Positions 6,768-16,491 of a stretch of 64,000 nt of DNA are shown here, piece by piece; position 1 is the first letter of the stretch, and the number at the start of each line of letters is the position of its first letter. The stretch is from Vibrio tapetis subsp. tapetis (lineage in GTDB: Bacteria; Pseudomonadota; Gammaproteobacteria; Enterobacterales; Vibrionaceae). A model generated the notes under the pieces. That model was not told the origin of the DNA, searched no databases, and worked only from the letters and a program-made list of their open reading frames with translations. The stretch covers positions 1-64,000 of the forward strand of contig NZ_LT960613.1 of the NCBI RefSeq assembly GCF_900233005.1, written 5' to 3'. The position numbers were made by a program, and so were the translations under genes.

Positions 6768-8265
6768 CACCAAAGACCGATTAAGCCGCGTGGGACGCAC
6801 CTTCTTTAAAGACCGTGACGGGGACTTTGACCAAGGCGAGCGCATCAACCAAGCCACGCACTCCCGCAACCTCATCATCACTGTGGTTATCTTGGCGGCG
6901 CTCGCCTTAGCGGGCGCGCTGGTCTGGCAAATGACGCGAGAGGCCACCTCGGTTGAGCCCGTCACCCAAGTGGGCTTTGGCGCCGTGGTCGGTGACGACT
7001 TCACCGAAAAAGACAACCAATCCGCCCTCACCGCGCAGCAGCTTAAAATCAACCAGCTAGAGCAATCCCTGATTAAGTTTGAAAGTACGCTGGGGCGCTT
7101 TGGCGACAGTCTCACCGCAGAGCTTAAAAACATCGAGCAGGCGAGCGCGCGCAATCAAAGCTCGACCTTGAGTGAGCTTGAGCGAAAAATGCAAGACAAA
7201 CTGGCGGAAATCGACGCCCTCAAAACGCAACTCACCACGCAGTGGCAAGAGGCGAAGAAACCGGCAGGCCAAGGCGCGTCAGCCGACGTCTATTCTGGCC
7301 GAAATTTTGGGGAGTATGCCCTGCCCCCTCGCCCGTCGGTTCGTGATGGGCAAAACAACTCGAACATGGCGGACTTTCAATACCAAGGCAAAGACAACGT
7401 CGCGTTTGCCGCGCAAGGCTTTGACAGTTTCGAGTTCACCTGGGCGGCCAGTGAGCAAGAACGCGCCCCTCGGCGCACCGTTGATAACTACGTGCCAACC
7501 AGCACCTTTGTGACCGCGGTGGTCACCGGGGGCGCGGATGCGAACGCCGGTGTCTTAGGCCAAGGCGATACGGCGCCGCTGGTTTTCCAAACCCTGAACG
7601 CCGGCATTTTGCCAAACGGTAAACCGTCAAAGCTACGCGACTGCACCGTCACCGCCTCCGTTTATGGGGAAATCTCATCCAGTCGCGGCATTGTTCGCAC
7701 CCACCGTTTGAGCTGCATCCAGCCCAGCGGAGACATCTTAGACGTGCCCGTCAAGGCCACCGCGTTTAACTTTGGTCGCAACGGCATTCGAGGCACGACG
7801 ATATTGAAAAACGGTCAAATCGTTAAAATGGCCGGGATATCAGGCATCCTTGAAGGATTAGGCGGCGCCGGGAAAGCCCTCTCTCAGACCACCACGCCGA
7901 CCGCGTTAGGGCCAAGCAGCAGCGTCAGCACCGACAAAATCGGCCTGAACTTACTGGGCAGTGCCACCCAAAGCGTCGGCAGCAAACTGGCTGACTATTA
8001 CATCCAATTGGCGGAGTTGTATCACCCCATCGTGGAAGTCAACCCGGGCGCCATCGTGAACCTGGTGTTCTTGGAAGGCTTCCCGCTTGACCCCGTCTTG
8101 GCCCAAGCCTACGAAACCGAACTGGAAGAAAAAGCGCACGCCGCTTCCAATACCAACCACATCATGGACGTCATCACCAATGCGCCGACGAGCGCCATCA
8201 ACCCCCTCGCCGATAAGCTCACTCAACAAGGGCTGAACCAAACCGGCTTTGGACGACAGGAGTAA
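6757..8265 (+). CDS. traB: T4SS scaffold protein TraB
   Basis: A 502-aa VirB10-like protein. A cytoplasmic start is followed by a membrane span at about residues 39-58, then a predicted coiled coil (about residues 90-170, SLTAELKNIEQASARNQ region), a linker, and the C-terminal beta-barrel/antenna domain (GDTAPLVFQTLNAGILPNGK onward). It spans the envelope from the inner membrane to the outer-membrane core with TraK and TraV. The start at 6757 is chosen because GGGGGAGG precedes it; the open frame from 6679 only reads through the end of traK. Length and domain order are ordinary for F-type TraB. Confidence 0.92.
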   Translation: MFDNTKDRLSRVGRTFFKDRDGDFDQGERINQATHSRNLIITVVILAALALAGALVWQMTREATSVEPVTQVGFGAVVGDDFTEKDNQSALTAQQLKINQLEQSLIKFESTLGRFGDSLTAELKNIEQASARNQSSTLSELERKMQDKLAEIDALKTQLTTQWQEAKKPAGQGASADVYSGRNFGEYALPPRPSVRDGQNNSNMADFQYQGKDNVAFAAQGFDSFEFTWAASEQERAPRRTVDNYVPTSTFVTAVVTGGADANAGVLGQGDTAPLVFQTLNAGILPNGKPSKLRDCTVTASVYGEISSSRGIVRTHRLSCIQPSGDILDVPVKATAFNFGRNGIRGTTILKNGQIVKMAGISGILEGLGGAGKALSQTTTPTALGPSSSVSTDKIGLNLLGSATQSVGSKLADYYIQLAELYHPIVEVNPGAIVNLVFLEGFPLDPVLAQAYETELEEKAHAASNTNHIMDVITNAPTSAINPLADKLTQQGLNQTGFGRQE

Positions 8266-8268
8266 CAC

Positions 8269-8649
8269 ATGAAGCGCATCATAATCAGCCTCACTTTGCT
8301 GACCTTATCCGGCTGCGCCGCCGGATTGGATGGCGACTACGGCTGCAAAAAAATAGGCGGCACATCGAGCTGTACCACCATGGACGACATTAGAAACAAC
8401 CCTTACGGTCATGCCGGTCAAGAGCATGGCGACGCCATCTTGACCCCCACCGCGCCCGCCTCTTTTACGCTGCTGCCAAGGCGAGACCGACATGGCCAGC
8501 CGACACGAAGCCGTGAGCGGGTCAAAAAGGTGACCATTTTTCCTTTTAAAGACCAAGATAACGACTACGTTGACACCATGGATGTGTATTTCGTGCTCGA
8601 TGACAGCCAATGGTCAGGGCGCCCCGCGCCGGCCATTTGGCAAGATTAA
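8269..8649 (+). CDS. traV: T4SS lipoprotein TraV
   Basis: A 126-aa lipoprotein. The signal ends in a clear lipobox LSGC with the acylated cysteine at residue 16. The mature part has the early CKK...CTTMDDI segment seen in TraV proteins and then a Pro-rich linker. VirB7-like: it anchors TraK in the outer membrane. It lies 3 bases after traB. Shorter than F TraV (171 aa), which is common in other F-type systems. Confidence 0.88.
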   Translation: MKRIIISLTLLTLSGCAAGLDGDYGCKKIGGTSSCTTMDDIRNNPYGHAGQEHGDAILTPTAPASFTLLPRRDRHGQPTRSRERVKKVTIFPFKDQDNDYVDTMDVYFVLDDSQWSGRPAPAIWQD

Positions 8650-8662
8650 TCAGGAGACCGAA

Positions 8663-9025
8663 ATGAAAACATCATTTAAAAAAGGGGTCATGGGACTGTT
8701 TGTCTTAACGGCCATGCTACTTAGTGCCGCACTCGCCCAAGTGGCGCAGTACGTGACCAGCACGAACTCGGCAAGAGCCCACGCCTATACGGTTTATCTT
8801 GAGCATCAACCGTGGTCTCATCAACGCCGCATTGACGCCTTACACGAGCTAAAGCGGTGCGAACTTGGAGAGCCTATCCGCGAAGACGCCACACACCCAA
8901 TCATCAAACCCGTTAACCTCTACGAGTGCCTCAACAAAAAAGGCTTCAATGAACTCTCGGCCGCCATTAAGCGCTCCGATGAGGCCATGATGCCCGTCAG
9001 TTGGCCCTTATCCCTTTTCTGGTAA
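8663..9025 (+). CDS. Hypothetical exported protein between traV and traC
   Basis: A 120-aa protein I cannot name. It has a signal-anchor-like start (KKGVMGLFVLTAMLLSAALA, residues 6-25) and a small periplasmic part with two cysteines (RCELGEP and YECLNKKG, about residues 66 and 90) that could pair. CAGGAGA precedes the ATG at 8663; the longer open frame from 8570 overlaps traV and has no ribosome site. F carries traR and several small orfs at this place. Its conserved position inside the operon suggests a role in channel or pilus assembly, but nothing in the sequence proves it. Confidence 0.7.
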   Translation: MKTSFKKGVMGLFVLTAMLLSAALAQVAQYVTSTNSARAHAYTVYLEHQPWSHQRRIDALHELKRCELGEPIREDATHPIIKPVNLYECLNKKGFNELSAAIKRSDEAMMPVSWPLSLFW

Positions 9026-9040
9026 CCCCACGGAGTCTCC

Positions 9041-11589
9041 ATGTTTTCTCAATCCACCTCCGGCTTATCCCGCCTCTTTACCGAGGCCAAAAAAGCGCAA
9101 AACCACCTACACCATGAACTGCCGTATCGAGAGCATGACGCCATTGACCGCGTTTTTCGCAATCAACATGCTCAAGGATTTGGCTTTCGCCTCAGCATTC
9201 TGGGCGGCGCCAATGACACCCTCATTCAATCGCTCAACAAATTGGTGGCCGATTTACCGCAAGGCGACAAATGGGACTATCAATTGCAACTGTTTGGCCA
9301 CAATCGAGTGGCGCATTATCTGGAAAGCAACGAAGCCTTACTCAGTAAACGCGGCGGCGTGTGCGCGAAAATGGCAAGAGATGACGCGATTTACGCGAAT
9401 TACGCTGCCCAAGCCGGCTTTTTTCATCGACAAAAAAACAGCCATTTCGATTTACGCGATTATGATGCGTTTATGTTTGTCTCAACCTGCGAAGACGAAC
9501 CCCAAGCCCTGCTGGATGCGCGCATCACGTTGGAGACCGGGTTAATGCAATTGGGGTTTGATTTGCAACCGCTGACCCCGGAGGCGCTGCTCACTCATGT
9601 GGGCGATGTGCTTAATTTTGATCCCAATCAAGACCGGCCACAGCTCAAGTCTTATCACCCTTTGGAGTCACTGCACCGCCAAGCGCTCGCCCCTGACACG
9701 GAAATGATGACGCACCGTGAGTACATTGATACGCGCCACACCAACGACAAGGGCGAAGAAACTCGCGGACGCATTGTGAACATGGGCTTATCCAAACTGC
9801 CCGGAGACTATCGTCTGTATGCGCTGCCAGAGTGTTTTTCGTCGTTAAGAAACGTCTCCCGCTCCATCAAATGCCCCCATATGCTGACGCTCAACTTTCG
9901 TCATGAGCCCACCGGGAAACAAAACGCCAGTAATGATGCCAAAATCAAAGATTTGACCAAAACGGTGGAGTCAAAAATGGCGCTATTAGCGCCCACCGCT
10001 AAAGACGAGCTGGCCGAGCGCAAAGCCATTCAAGCGGGATTGCTGGGTAAATCCTTTACCATCGCCAGCATGGTCTTGACCGTCACGCTGTTCACCAACC
10101 GCAAGGAAGGAAAACAGCACACCCAAGCGGCCAGAGAAGCGTTCAGTAACGCCGGTCTCGATATCGCCCCCCTCAAAATGCTCCAGCCTCAAGCCTTGCT
10201 CAGCATCCTGCCCTTCATGATGAGCGAAGGGCTTTGGGAGGATTGCAAGCGAGTCGGCCGCACTCGCACCGTGAAAAGCTCCAACCTGGTGAATTTTTTT
10301 CCGCTGGTGCTGGACTTTCGCCAGCTCAAAGGCGGCATGCTGCTTCCGACCATGCGACAGCAGATCTCATTTTTTAACCCCTTTACCTGTGGCAGTGATA
10401 ACCAGAACATTGCCCTGACGGGCGGCTCAGGGGCGGGCAAAAGCTTCTTTGTCCAAGAGATGGCCGAGAACGTGTACGCCATGGGGGGCAAAGTGTGGAT
10501 CCTCGATAAAGGCGCCAGCTACAAAAAGCTCACCTTGAGTTTGGGCGGCACTTACATGACCCACAACAACATTTACTTAAACCCGTTCACTCACTTAGGG
10601 AAAATGGCCGACGCCCAATTTGAGTTTGTGGACGACGACGGCACCGCGGTGGATCCGATGATGGAAGCGCTGGACAACATCACGGCTTTATTCGCCACCA
10701 TCGCCTCGCCTTATGCGCCCCTGTCCACGTTCCAACAAAGCGTTTTGGGCGACGCCATTGTCCAAGCGTGGGAAGCCAAAGGCGTAGACACCTTGGTGGA
10801 TGATGTCAGGGATGCCCTCATCGACATTGCCGGCGAAGAGCAAGACCGCCGCATCAAAGACATTGCGGTGCAACTGAAAAAGTATGGCACCGATGGCACG
10901 TATAGTGATGTGTTTAACAAGCCGTCCATGCTCGATCCTAAAGTGGAATTCACCACCTTGGAGCTCGATGGCTTTCCGCCTGCGGTGTTAAGACCGGTGA
11001 TTTTCGCGCTCATGGTGTCGATTAATCAGCAAATGTACTTATCCGGCTCTCGCTCTACCCCGAAGCTGTGCATCATTGAAGAAGCGTGGAGCTTGTTGAG
11101 TGGCGCCAACGAGCAGGCGCGCGAGTTCATTAACACCGGCTATCGCACCGCTCGAAAATTCGGTGGCGCGTTTTGCACCGTCACGCAAGGCATTGAGGAT
11201 TTCTTTAGTAGCGAAGAAGCCAAGGCAAGCTACAACAATTCCGACATTCATATCTTATTACGACAAGGAGCCGGCTTTGATAACTACCTCACCGACAACC
11301 CCAACGTGTTCTCCTCCTTTGACCAAGCCATCATCAAGGGGTTTGAGAAATCCAGCGAAGCGGGCTACAGCTGCGCGCGCATCAAAGCGGGTGGACACGT
11401 TACCTACCACCGCTTTTCGCCTCCCCCGTCAAACGCGCCATGCTCTCCACGGAGCCTCACGAGTTTGAGTATTGTGAAAACTTGGTGCAAGCAGGCCACG
11501 CTTTGGAGTCGGCCATTGAGCAAACGTCCATGCACTTTTACGGCGATGAAATCCACGCCTTCCAGCAAGCCATACAGCAAGCGCCGTAA
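9041..11589 (+). CDS. traC: Pilus assembly ATPase TraC (frameshifted near the end)
   Basis: A VirB4-class cytoplasmic ATPase that powers pilin polymerisation. Walker A GGSGAGKS lies at residues 461-468 and the Walker B strand KLCIIEEAW at about 674-682. The zero frame runs past its natural end: after GGHVTYHRF (near 11415) the sequence becomes non-TraC (SPPPSNAPCS...), while the -1 frame gives a sensible TraC tail (FASPVKRAMLSTEPHEFEY...) ending at TAA 11587-11589. One missing T in the CGCTTTTCG run explains this. With the shift corrected the protein is about 849 aa, the usual TraC length. Either a homopolymer sequencing error, a true mutation that would abolish or alter the last ~60 residues, or -1 ribosomal slippage. 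Confidence 0.88.
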
Positions 11590-12286
11590 CGCTTGCCTTT
11601 TGGCCGCGCTTTGGGTCAGTTTGTTGTGGGCAGGGGCAACCACTCACAGTCAGGCCAAGGATTTTGGCCGGGTTGCCCCCGCCTTTCCCATTGGGGAAAT
11701 CGACATGCTGGACTGGATAGAGCACCGATTAAAACAATTTGAGGCCAACGGGAAAATGGCCGACCTACAAGACACGTTCACCCAACGGGTCAAAGCCAGC
11801 ATCCAAACCCCCACGCCCGTCCAAGGGCTGTTAACCACCACCTCGCCGCGCACCTTTTATGTGGATCCCAGCGTGACGTTAACCAAAGACTTACTCGTTC
11901 CCAATACGGGCCAGCGCATTGCCAAGGCGGGCACGCGCATCAACCCGTTCGATCCGACAACGTGGCCAGCCATTGAGGGTCAATCGGTCTTACCCAATTT
12001 TGAACTCAGTAAAGTCTTGGTGTTCTTTGATGCCCGCGATGCCAAGCAGCGGCGGTTTGCCAGTCAATACACCCACACCAAACCGATAAAATGGGTGCTC
12101 ACTGGGGGCAGCCCTAACGCCATGGCCGCCTTAACCGGTCAGCAATACTATTTTGCGCAACAAGGGTTTCTCACCAAGCAATTGCACATCACTCACCTTC
12201 CCGCGATAGCCTATCAAGAGGGCACGCGCTGGCGCATCGACGAAGTGGATGTCTCTGGCTTGATGCCTTTGGAGAAGACGCCTTGA
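11546..12286 (+). CDS. traW: Pilus assembly protein TraW
   Basis: A 246-aa periplasmic protein. The start ATG at 11546 lies inside the end of traC in another frame. It gives a proper signal peptide (basic SKPYSKRRN, then CLLAALWVSLLWAGATTHSQA), after which the TraW body begins with KDFGRVAPAFPIGEIDMLDW. TraW is needed for F pilus assembly and cooperates with TrbC, TraU and TraN. Because of the traC frameshift the same frame continues from traC, so automated callers will report one 1081-aa fusion from 9041 to 12286; the intervening segment does not resemble either family and the fusion is artificial. Confidence 0.88.
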   Translation: MKSTPSSKPYSKRRNACLLAALWVSLLWAGATTHSQAKDFGRVAPAFPIGEIDMLDWIEHRLKQFEANGKMADLQDTFTQRVKASIQTPTPVQGLLTTTSPRTFYVDPSVTLTKDLLVPNTGQRIAKAGTRINPFDPTTWPAIEGQSVLPNFELSKVLVFFDARDAKQRRFASQYTHTKPIKWVLTGGSPNAMAALTGQQYYFAQQGFLTKQLHITHLPAIAYQEGTRWRIDEVDVSGLMPLEKTP

Positions 12287-12322
12287 TCATGCTTCCATTG
12301 CGACCCTTTTTTTCTATCAACT

Positions 12323-12386
12323 AAGCTCGCTTTTGGCTGCGACAATGAGGCAACGCCTCTTGTTGAGACAAAAGGAGCACCACGCG
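12323..12386 (+). repeat. Leader repeat A, copy 2 (upstream of traU)
   Basis: Second copy of the element at 4600-4661, differing at only a handful of positions. It keeps the hairpin (GAGGC-AAC-GCCTC) despite a change in the loop. It lies between the traW stop and the traU start, with AAAAGGAG at its end. Confidence 0.75.
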
Positions 12387-12411
12387 TAGCGTGGATACTA
12401 AGGACACGCCT

Positions 12412-13422
12412 ATGCACCGCTTACTGTTGCGCTCAACACTTGCCCTCCTACTCGTGTTAAGCGCCCCCTCTACGCTCGCCGCCGGCCCCGCCTGCAAGAG
12501 TCGTTTTATCAACCCCATTACCGATATTTGCTGGGACTGCTTGTTTCCGATGACGATTGGCGCCGCCACCGTATTGCCTTCCAAATACCCCGACACCCGC
12601 AACCCGTCTTTTCCGATTTCCTTTTGCCCCAAGCCGCCGCCGATATTCATGCAAGTGGGCATCAACATCGGTTATTGGGAGCCTTATGCGTTAACGGACA
12701 TCACGCGCGTCCCTTATTGCATGGTCAACATGGGCATTGAAATGGGGGGCGCCAATAAGCAAAAAATAGGAGGACGCATCACCGCGCGCGAAAGCGACAG
12801 CAGCGATGGCGGTTTTTATCACGCCCATTGGTACAAATACCCGCTCATTTACTGGTTACAACTGATGCAATCGGCCGCGTGCATGGCGACCGATAGTTTT
12901 GATGTGGCTTATCTCACTGAAATTGACCCCATTTGGGACGACGATGAGCTGGCCCTGGTGCTCAACCCTGAAGCGTTATTGTTTGGTAATGTGGTGGCGC
13001 AGCTTGCGTGCGTGCCAGAGGCCATGCTCACCTCGACCAATTCATCCTTGCCCATTGATGCCCTGTTTTGGTGTTTGGGCTCCCAAGGCAGTGCCTATCC
13101 GTTAACGGGCACAACGAACTATCGAGACACGCCCATCCAAGCGGCCACCCTGCTGATGGAAAGGCTCAATTATAAATTGCATCGCCAGGGCATGGTGTGG
13201 GAAACGCGCGGCGAAAGCGGGGCGATTTGCTACCAATATCCAGATCCACTGCTGCCCAAGTCTCGATACCGCTACCAAATGTCCGCGCCCATTGCAGACG
13301 CACAATGGTGTCACCCCTACACGACCACCACCACGCTGTGGGAGGCCGGTCATGATAACCCCGTCACCGGGGATAATTTTGGCTTTGTGCAATGGCGAAA
13401 ACGCAATTGTGTCTTTTTATAA
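12412..13422 (+). CDS. traU: Pilus assembly/DNA transfer protein TraU
   Basis: A 336-aa periplasmic protein, the same length class as F TraU. A signal peptide ends near residue 23 (LLVLSAPSTLAAG), followed by the conserved cysteine-rich start (CKSRFINPITDICWDCLFP) and FCPKPPPIFMQVG. Its many cysteines need disulfide formation, for which TrbB (17367) is the likely partner. ATG 12412 is preferred over the GTG at 12391 because it places the signal peptide at the N terminus. TraU is an F-type-specific component that matters more for DNA transfer than for pilus outgrowth. Confidence 0.93.
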   Translation: MHRLLLRSTLALLLVLSAPSTLAAGPACKSRFINPITDICWDCLFPMTIGAATVLPSKYPDTRNPSFPISFCPKPPPIFMQVGINIGYWEPYALTDITRVPYCMVNMGIEMGGANKQKIGGRITARESDSSDGGFYHAHWYKYPLIYWLQLMQSAACMATDSFDVAYLTEIDPIWDDDELALVLNPEALLFGNVVAQLACVPEAMLTSTNSSLPIDALFWCLGSQGSAYPLTGTTNYRDTPIQAATLLMERLNYKLHRQGMVWETRGESGAICYQYPDPLLPKSRYRYQMSAPIADAQWCHPYTTTTTLWEAGHDNPVTGDNFGFVQWRKRNCVFL

Positions 13423-13495
13423 TCGCCCCATGCCGGAAGCCAATAAATCTCAACACTTTTTTGATTAATGATCCAAACTTTGAACAGAGGAAAGA

Positions 13496-13753
13496 ATGGC
13501 AAATTTAACCCTATATAGCCTTCACCCTGAGCCGAACGAGGCGGTTTGTATAGGGTGTGGGTGCAGTGATACCAATGCTTGCATTGAAAACTACCCGGCA
13601 TGTTTCTGGTTGAAAGTAGACAGGCAAAATGAACAAGGCATTTGCTCATCGTGTCCTGAGTGTTTAGCTCAATGGAATAACGGACTGGTTAAAACTTTCA
13701 AACAAGTCGTTTTCACCCCCCCCAAAAAAGACAAAAGAGGGAACACAACATGA
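13496..13753 (+). CDS. Small cysteine-rich (probably zinc-binding) protein
   Basis: An 85-aa protein of unknown function. Its N-terminal half holds CIGCGCSDTNAC, followed by CFW and a second pair CSSCPEC, giving nine or so closely spaced cysteines that look like one or two zinc sites. No signal peptide, so it is cytoplasmic. GAGGAAAG precedes the ATG. The stop overlaps the next start (ATGA), so it forms a pair with 13750-13974. It interrupts the conserved traU-trbC order, which suggests an insertion of accessory genes. Confidence 0.7.
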   Translation: MANLTLYSLHPEPNEAVCIGCGCSDTNACIENYPACFWLKVDRQNEQGICSSCPECLAQWNNGLVKTFKQVVFTPPKKDKRGNTT

Positions 13754-13974
13754 GCACCACCGGTATTGACGAGCGCACCTTATTCATCGCCAGTAACGTC
13801 GCTTCGCTGGATGATTTTTTAAAAACCGCGCTGTCAGAGCAAAAGCACGTGTATTGCAACTTTGCCTCAACGGAATTCCATTACATGTTGCGTCGAGCGC
13901 TCATGGCACGAGGAATATTGTCCATCAGCTTCCAGGATGCTCGCACGTTTTATCCACCTTTCACCACGAATTAA
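13750..13974 (+). CDS. Hypothetical 74-aa protein
   Basis: Not recognised. Translationally coupled to the cysteine-rich gene before it (4-base overlap) and 18 bases before trbC. No signal peptide or membrane span; it contains one Cys and a basic middle (YMLRRALMARG). The coupled pair may act together, perhaps as a regulator or modulator of the tra operon; this is speculation from arrangement only. Confidence 0.6.
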   Translation: MSTTGIDERTLFIASNVASLDDFLKTALSEQKHVYCNFASTEFHYMLRRALMARGILSISFQDARTFYPPFTTN

Positions 13975-13992
13975 TTGCATCAGGAGACACTC

Positions 13993-14700
13993 ATGCGCCC
14001 TCGACTCTTACGCAAAGCCTGTTGCTTTGCGCTGTGGGCCTGCGCGCTCACAAGCCCGCTCACCCACGCGTACACAAAAGAAGAACTCCAAGCCTTTCAG
14101 GACATCGAAAGGCGCCTAGCGGAGCGCCCCGACGCCGCCATCATGGCGCAATCCAAAACATTCCATGACCAAGCCCGCGCGCATCGAAGCGAGGCGCAAC
14201 AAGCCAGTAAGGCCGCGGGGCTCAAGCTTAACCCGCAATCGCTCTCCCCCTTACTGGATACCCCATCCGCTCAGACCAATCCAGAGCAAGCGCCCAAAGG
14301 CGTGATGGTGTTTGTGTCATTAACCATGCCAGACACCGCCCTCACTCAATTGCTCAAACAAAGCGAGCGCACGGGCATCCCCTTGGTGATACGCGGCGTC
14401 CTGCCGCAAGGCTTTACCGCGACCGTAACGCGCATTCAAACCCTCATCAATCAAGGCAACCGCCCAGCCATTCGCAGCGGTTTCTCCATCAGCCCAGATT
14501 GGTTTCGGCAATTTGATATCCAGCAAGTGCCCACGTTCGTGTCCATCAAACCCGGACAATGCCAACCCAAACAATCTTGCCTGCCCACCGATTATGATGT
14601 GGTCACGGGCAATATTTCGTTGTATCAAGCCTTAGAGACGCTAGCGCAAGGCGACACCCAACAGGAGGTGGCGACGCTGCTGCGCGCACTCGAGCATTAA
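13993..14700 (+). CDS. trbC: Pilus assembly protein TrbC
   Basis: A 235-aa periplasmic protein with a signal peptide ending near residue 26 (ACALTSPLTHA). The C-terminal half carries the TrbC signature: MVFVSLTMPDTALTQLLKQ, then RGVLPQGF and the thioredoxin-like strand QVPTFVSI. In F, TrbC interacts with TraW and is required for pilus assembly; some systems fuse TraW and TrbC, here they are separate. CAGGAGAC lies before the ATG at 13993. The spacing to traN (13 bases) keeps it in the same operon. Confidence 0.9.
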   Translation: MRPRLLRKACCFALWACALTSPLTHAYTKEELQAFQDIERRLAERPDAAIMAQSKTFHDQARAHRSEAQQASKAAGLKLNPQSLSPLLDTPSAQTNPEQAPKGVMVFVSLTMPDTALTQLLKQSERTGIPLVIRGVLPQGFTATVTRIQTLINQGNRPAIRSGFSISPDWFRQFDIQQVPTFVSIKPGQCQPKQSCLPTDYDVVTGNISLYQALETLAQGDTQQEVATLLRALEH

Positions 14701-14713
14701 AAAAGGAGCGCTC

Positions 14714-16444
14714 ATGCGCACATTCTTGCCCCGCTTCATCACACTATTATGCCTTTGCTCTCCCATGCTCACTCACGCCAATCAAGCGCACACCTATAAC
14801 GACAGCGCCCAATGGGCGAAACACACGGCCAACCAAACGCTCACCCCAAGCACCCTGCCCTTAAACGCCAAAGACTATTGCAAGGACGCCGCCTGTAAAA
14901 GCGGCGTGGATAACCCCAAAGAGTCCCAACTCGATGACAGCACTATCAATAGCCAAAAGGCGCACGCCTTTGCCACCAATGACACCGCGCAAGACATCAC
15001 CCACAACTTTAACCAAGGTCGGCCTGACATTAAAAATGACCCCGCCATGAGATTTGCGCTGCTTGGCCAAGAGAACGCCTTTGAGGTGACGCACGGCATC
15101 TCCAATGCCTATGTGGATTGCAAGAGCGGCGCTCAATGCGTCATCGACCCTGTCCCAAGGCAATGCAATCAACCCACACGAAAACAGGTTCCTTGCGAGA
15201 AAGTCCCCATTGCCTCTGTGACCGTGAGTCCCGTCATTTTCATTTGCCCTCAAGGTTGGACGAATCAAGGACGAGACTGCACGAGGCAAATCACACAATG
15301 TCGTTATGACGCCCGCAACTCTGTCTCCGCTAGCGGAGGCAACTGCGGGCGACTTGGGGGCGAATGGATGATATGGGATGGGCGTCGCGTTCAGAGCGGA
15401 AAATGGAAAGGGAAAGAAAAATCGGATCGAAACTATGATTGTCGAGGAGGCCGACACAGCGGCTGGTCAACCACTTGGGAGATTTGTGGGCTCATTAATG
15501 AAACCATGCCCGCCACGCTCACCTGCCAAACAGGCTTCTCTCTTTCAGGCGGTAATTGCATCAAAAACACCTTCAGTTGGTCACCGCAATGCACGTTAAT
15601 TAAAGCCTGCAAGCCCATCAGTGAAACCTGCATTGAGGGAGAAGAAACCCGGATAGTCAATGGTATCCCTACCACGTTGCCTTGTTGGAAATACCAAATT
15701 AACCATGAATGCAACACGACAGATACTTGCAAGCCACTGCCCAACGACTGCACAACCACAGAGAAACGATGCAGCTTGAAGCAAAATGGCGTTTGTGTCG
15801 AAGAGGAAGTGCAAAAAAGCTGCCCTGAAAAAACCTGCCATACCACGGCACTCGAATGCGGTGAGCAGTCTTTTTGCTTGGATGGGGATTGCTACCAAGA
15901 AACGCCGAAGCTTAATGGCAACTTCGATAAATCCGTGGCCGCGCTCGCAGGCCTTGCCGAAGCGGTCAAAGACGTGGGCTCACCGCCCAAAATCTTCACA
16001 GGAAAACCGATGCAATGTGAAAAGAAAATCGCCGGCTTTAATGATTGCTGCAGCGATTCAGGTTGGGGGCAAGGCTTAGGCGCGAAATGCAGTGAGCAAG
16101 AGAAAGCCTTGGGCAAAGCCAAAGGAAAAGGCCTCACGCTGTATGTCGGCGAGTTTTGCGCCAAAAAAATCCTCGGCGCTTGCTTTCGACACAAACGCAG
16201 TTACTGCGTTTACGACAGTAAGCTGGCCAAAATCATCCAACAACAAGGGGCCATGAGTCAGCTTGGCAAAGGGTTAGGCTCTTCAGAGCGCCCCACTTGC
16301 GCGCCATTAACCCCCGAAGAGCTCGGTCAAATCAATTTTGAACACATTGACTTTGCGGATTTTTATCCAGAGATGAAAGCCAACACCAACCTACCCAACT
16401 TTGATGAAATCAAACACCGGCTTCAAAGTGCCACGGGCGGATAA
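14714..16444 (+). CDS. traN: Mating-pair stabilisation protein TraN
   Basis: A 576-aa outer-membrane protein with a signal peptide (cleavage after about residue 22, MLTHA) and more than 30 cysteines, the hallmark of TraN. Cysteine-rich blocks lie around residues 135-300 and 320-400 with CPQGWTNQGRDC-type repeats, then a C-terminal domain (CCSDSGWGQG, then CVYDSKLAKIIQQQG) that is the conserved TraN core. TraN contacts recipient outer-membrane receptors and fixes the mating pair; the variable region decides receptor choice. No F-like Walker or enzyme motif, as expected. An open frame of 198 codons on the other strand (14861-15457) is a shadow. Confidence 0.93.
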   Translation: MRTFLPRFITLLCLCSPMLTHANQAHTYNDSAQWAKHTANQTLTPSTLPLNAKDYCKDAACKSGVDNPKESQLDDSTINSQKAHAFATNDTAQDITHNFNQGRPDIKNDPAMRFALLGQENAFEVTHGISNAYVDCKSGAQCVIDPVPRQCNQPTRKQVPCEKVPIASVTVSPVIFICPQGWTNQGRDCTRQITQCRYDARNSVSASGGNCGRLGGEWMIWDGRRVQSGKWKGKEKSDRNYDCRGGRHSGWSTTWEICGLINETMPATLTCQTGFSLSGGNCIKNTFSWSPQCTLIKACKPISETCIEGEETRIVNGIPTTLPCWKYQINHECNTTDTCKPLPNDCTTTEKRCSLKQNGVCVEEEVQKSCPEKTCHTTALECGEQSFCLDGDCYQETPKLNGNFDKSVAALAGLAEAVKDVGSPPKIFTGKPMQCEKKIAGFNDCCSDSGWGQGLGAKCSEQEKALGKAKGKGLTLYVGEFCAKKILGACFRHKRSYCVYDSKLAKIIQQQGAMSQLGKGLGSSERPTCAPLTPEELGQINFEHIDFADFYPEMKANTNLPNFDEIKHRLQSATGG

Positions 16445-16491
16445 ACCGCCCTTCCATCCACCCCATGCTCCCATCCGTTAAACCAAGGTCT

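Noticed and set aside
9041..12286. A single 1081-aa TraC-TraW fusion protein
   Set aside because: The joining segment has no similarity to either family, while the -1 frame gives a natural TraC tail with its own stop and traW has its own start and signal peptide.
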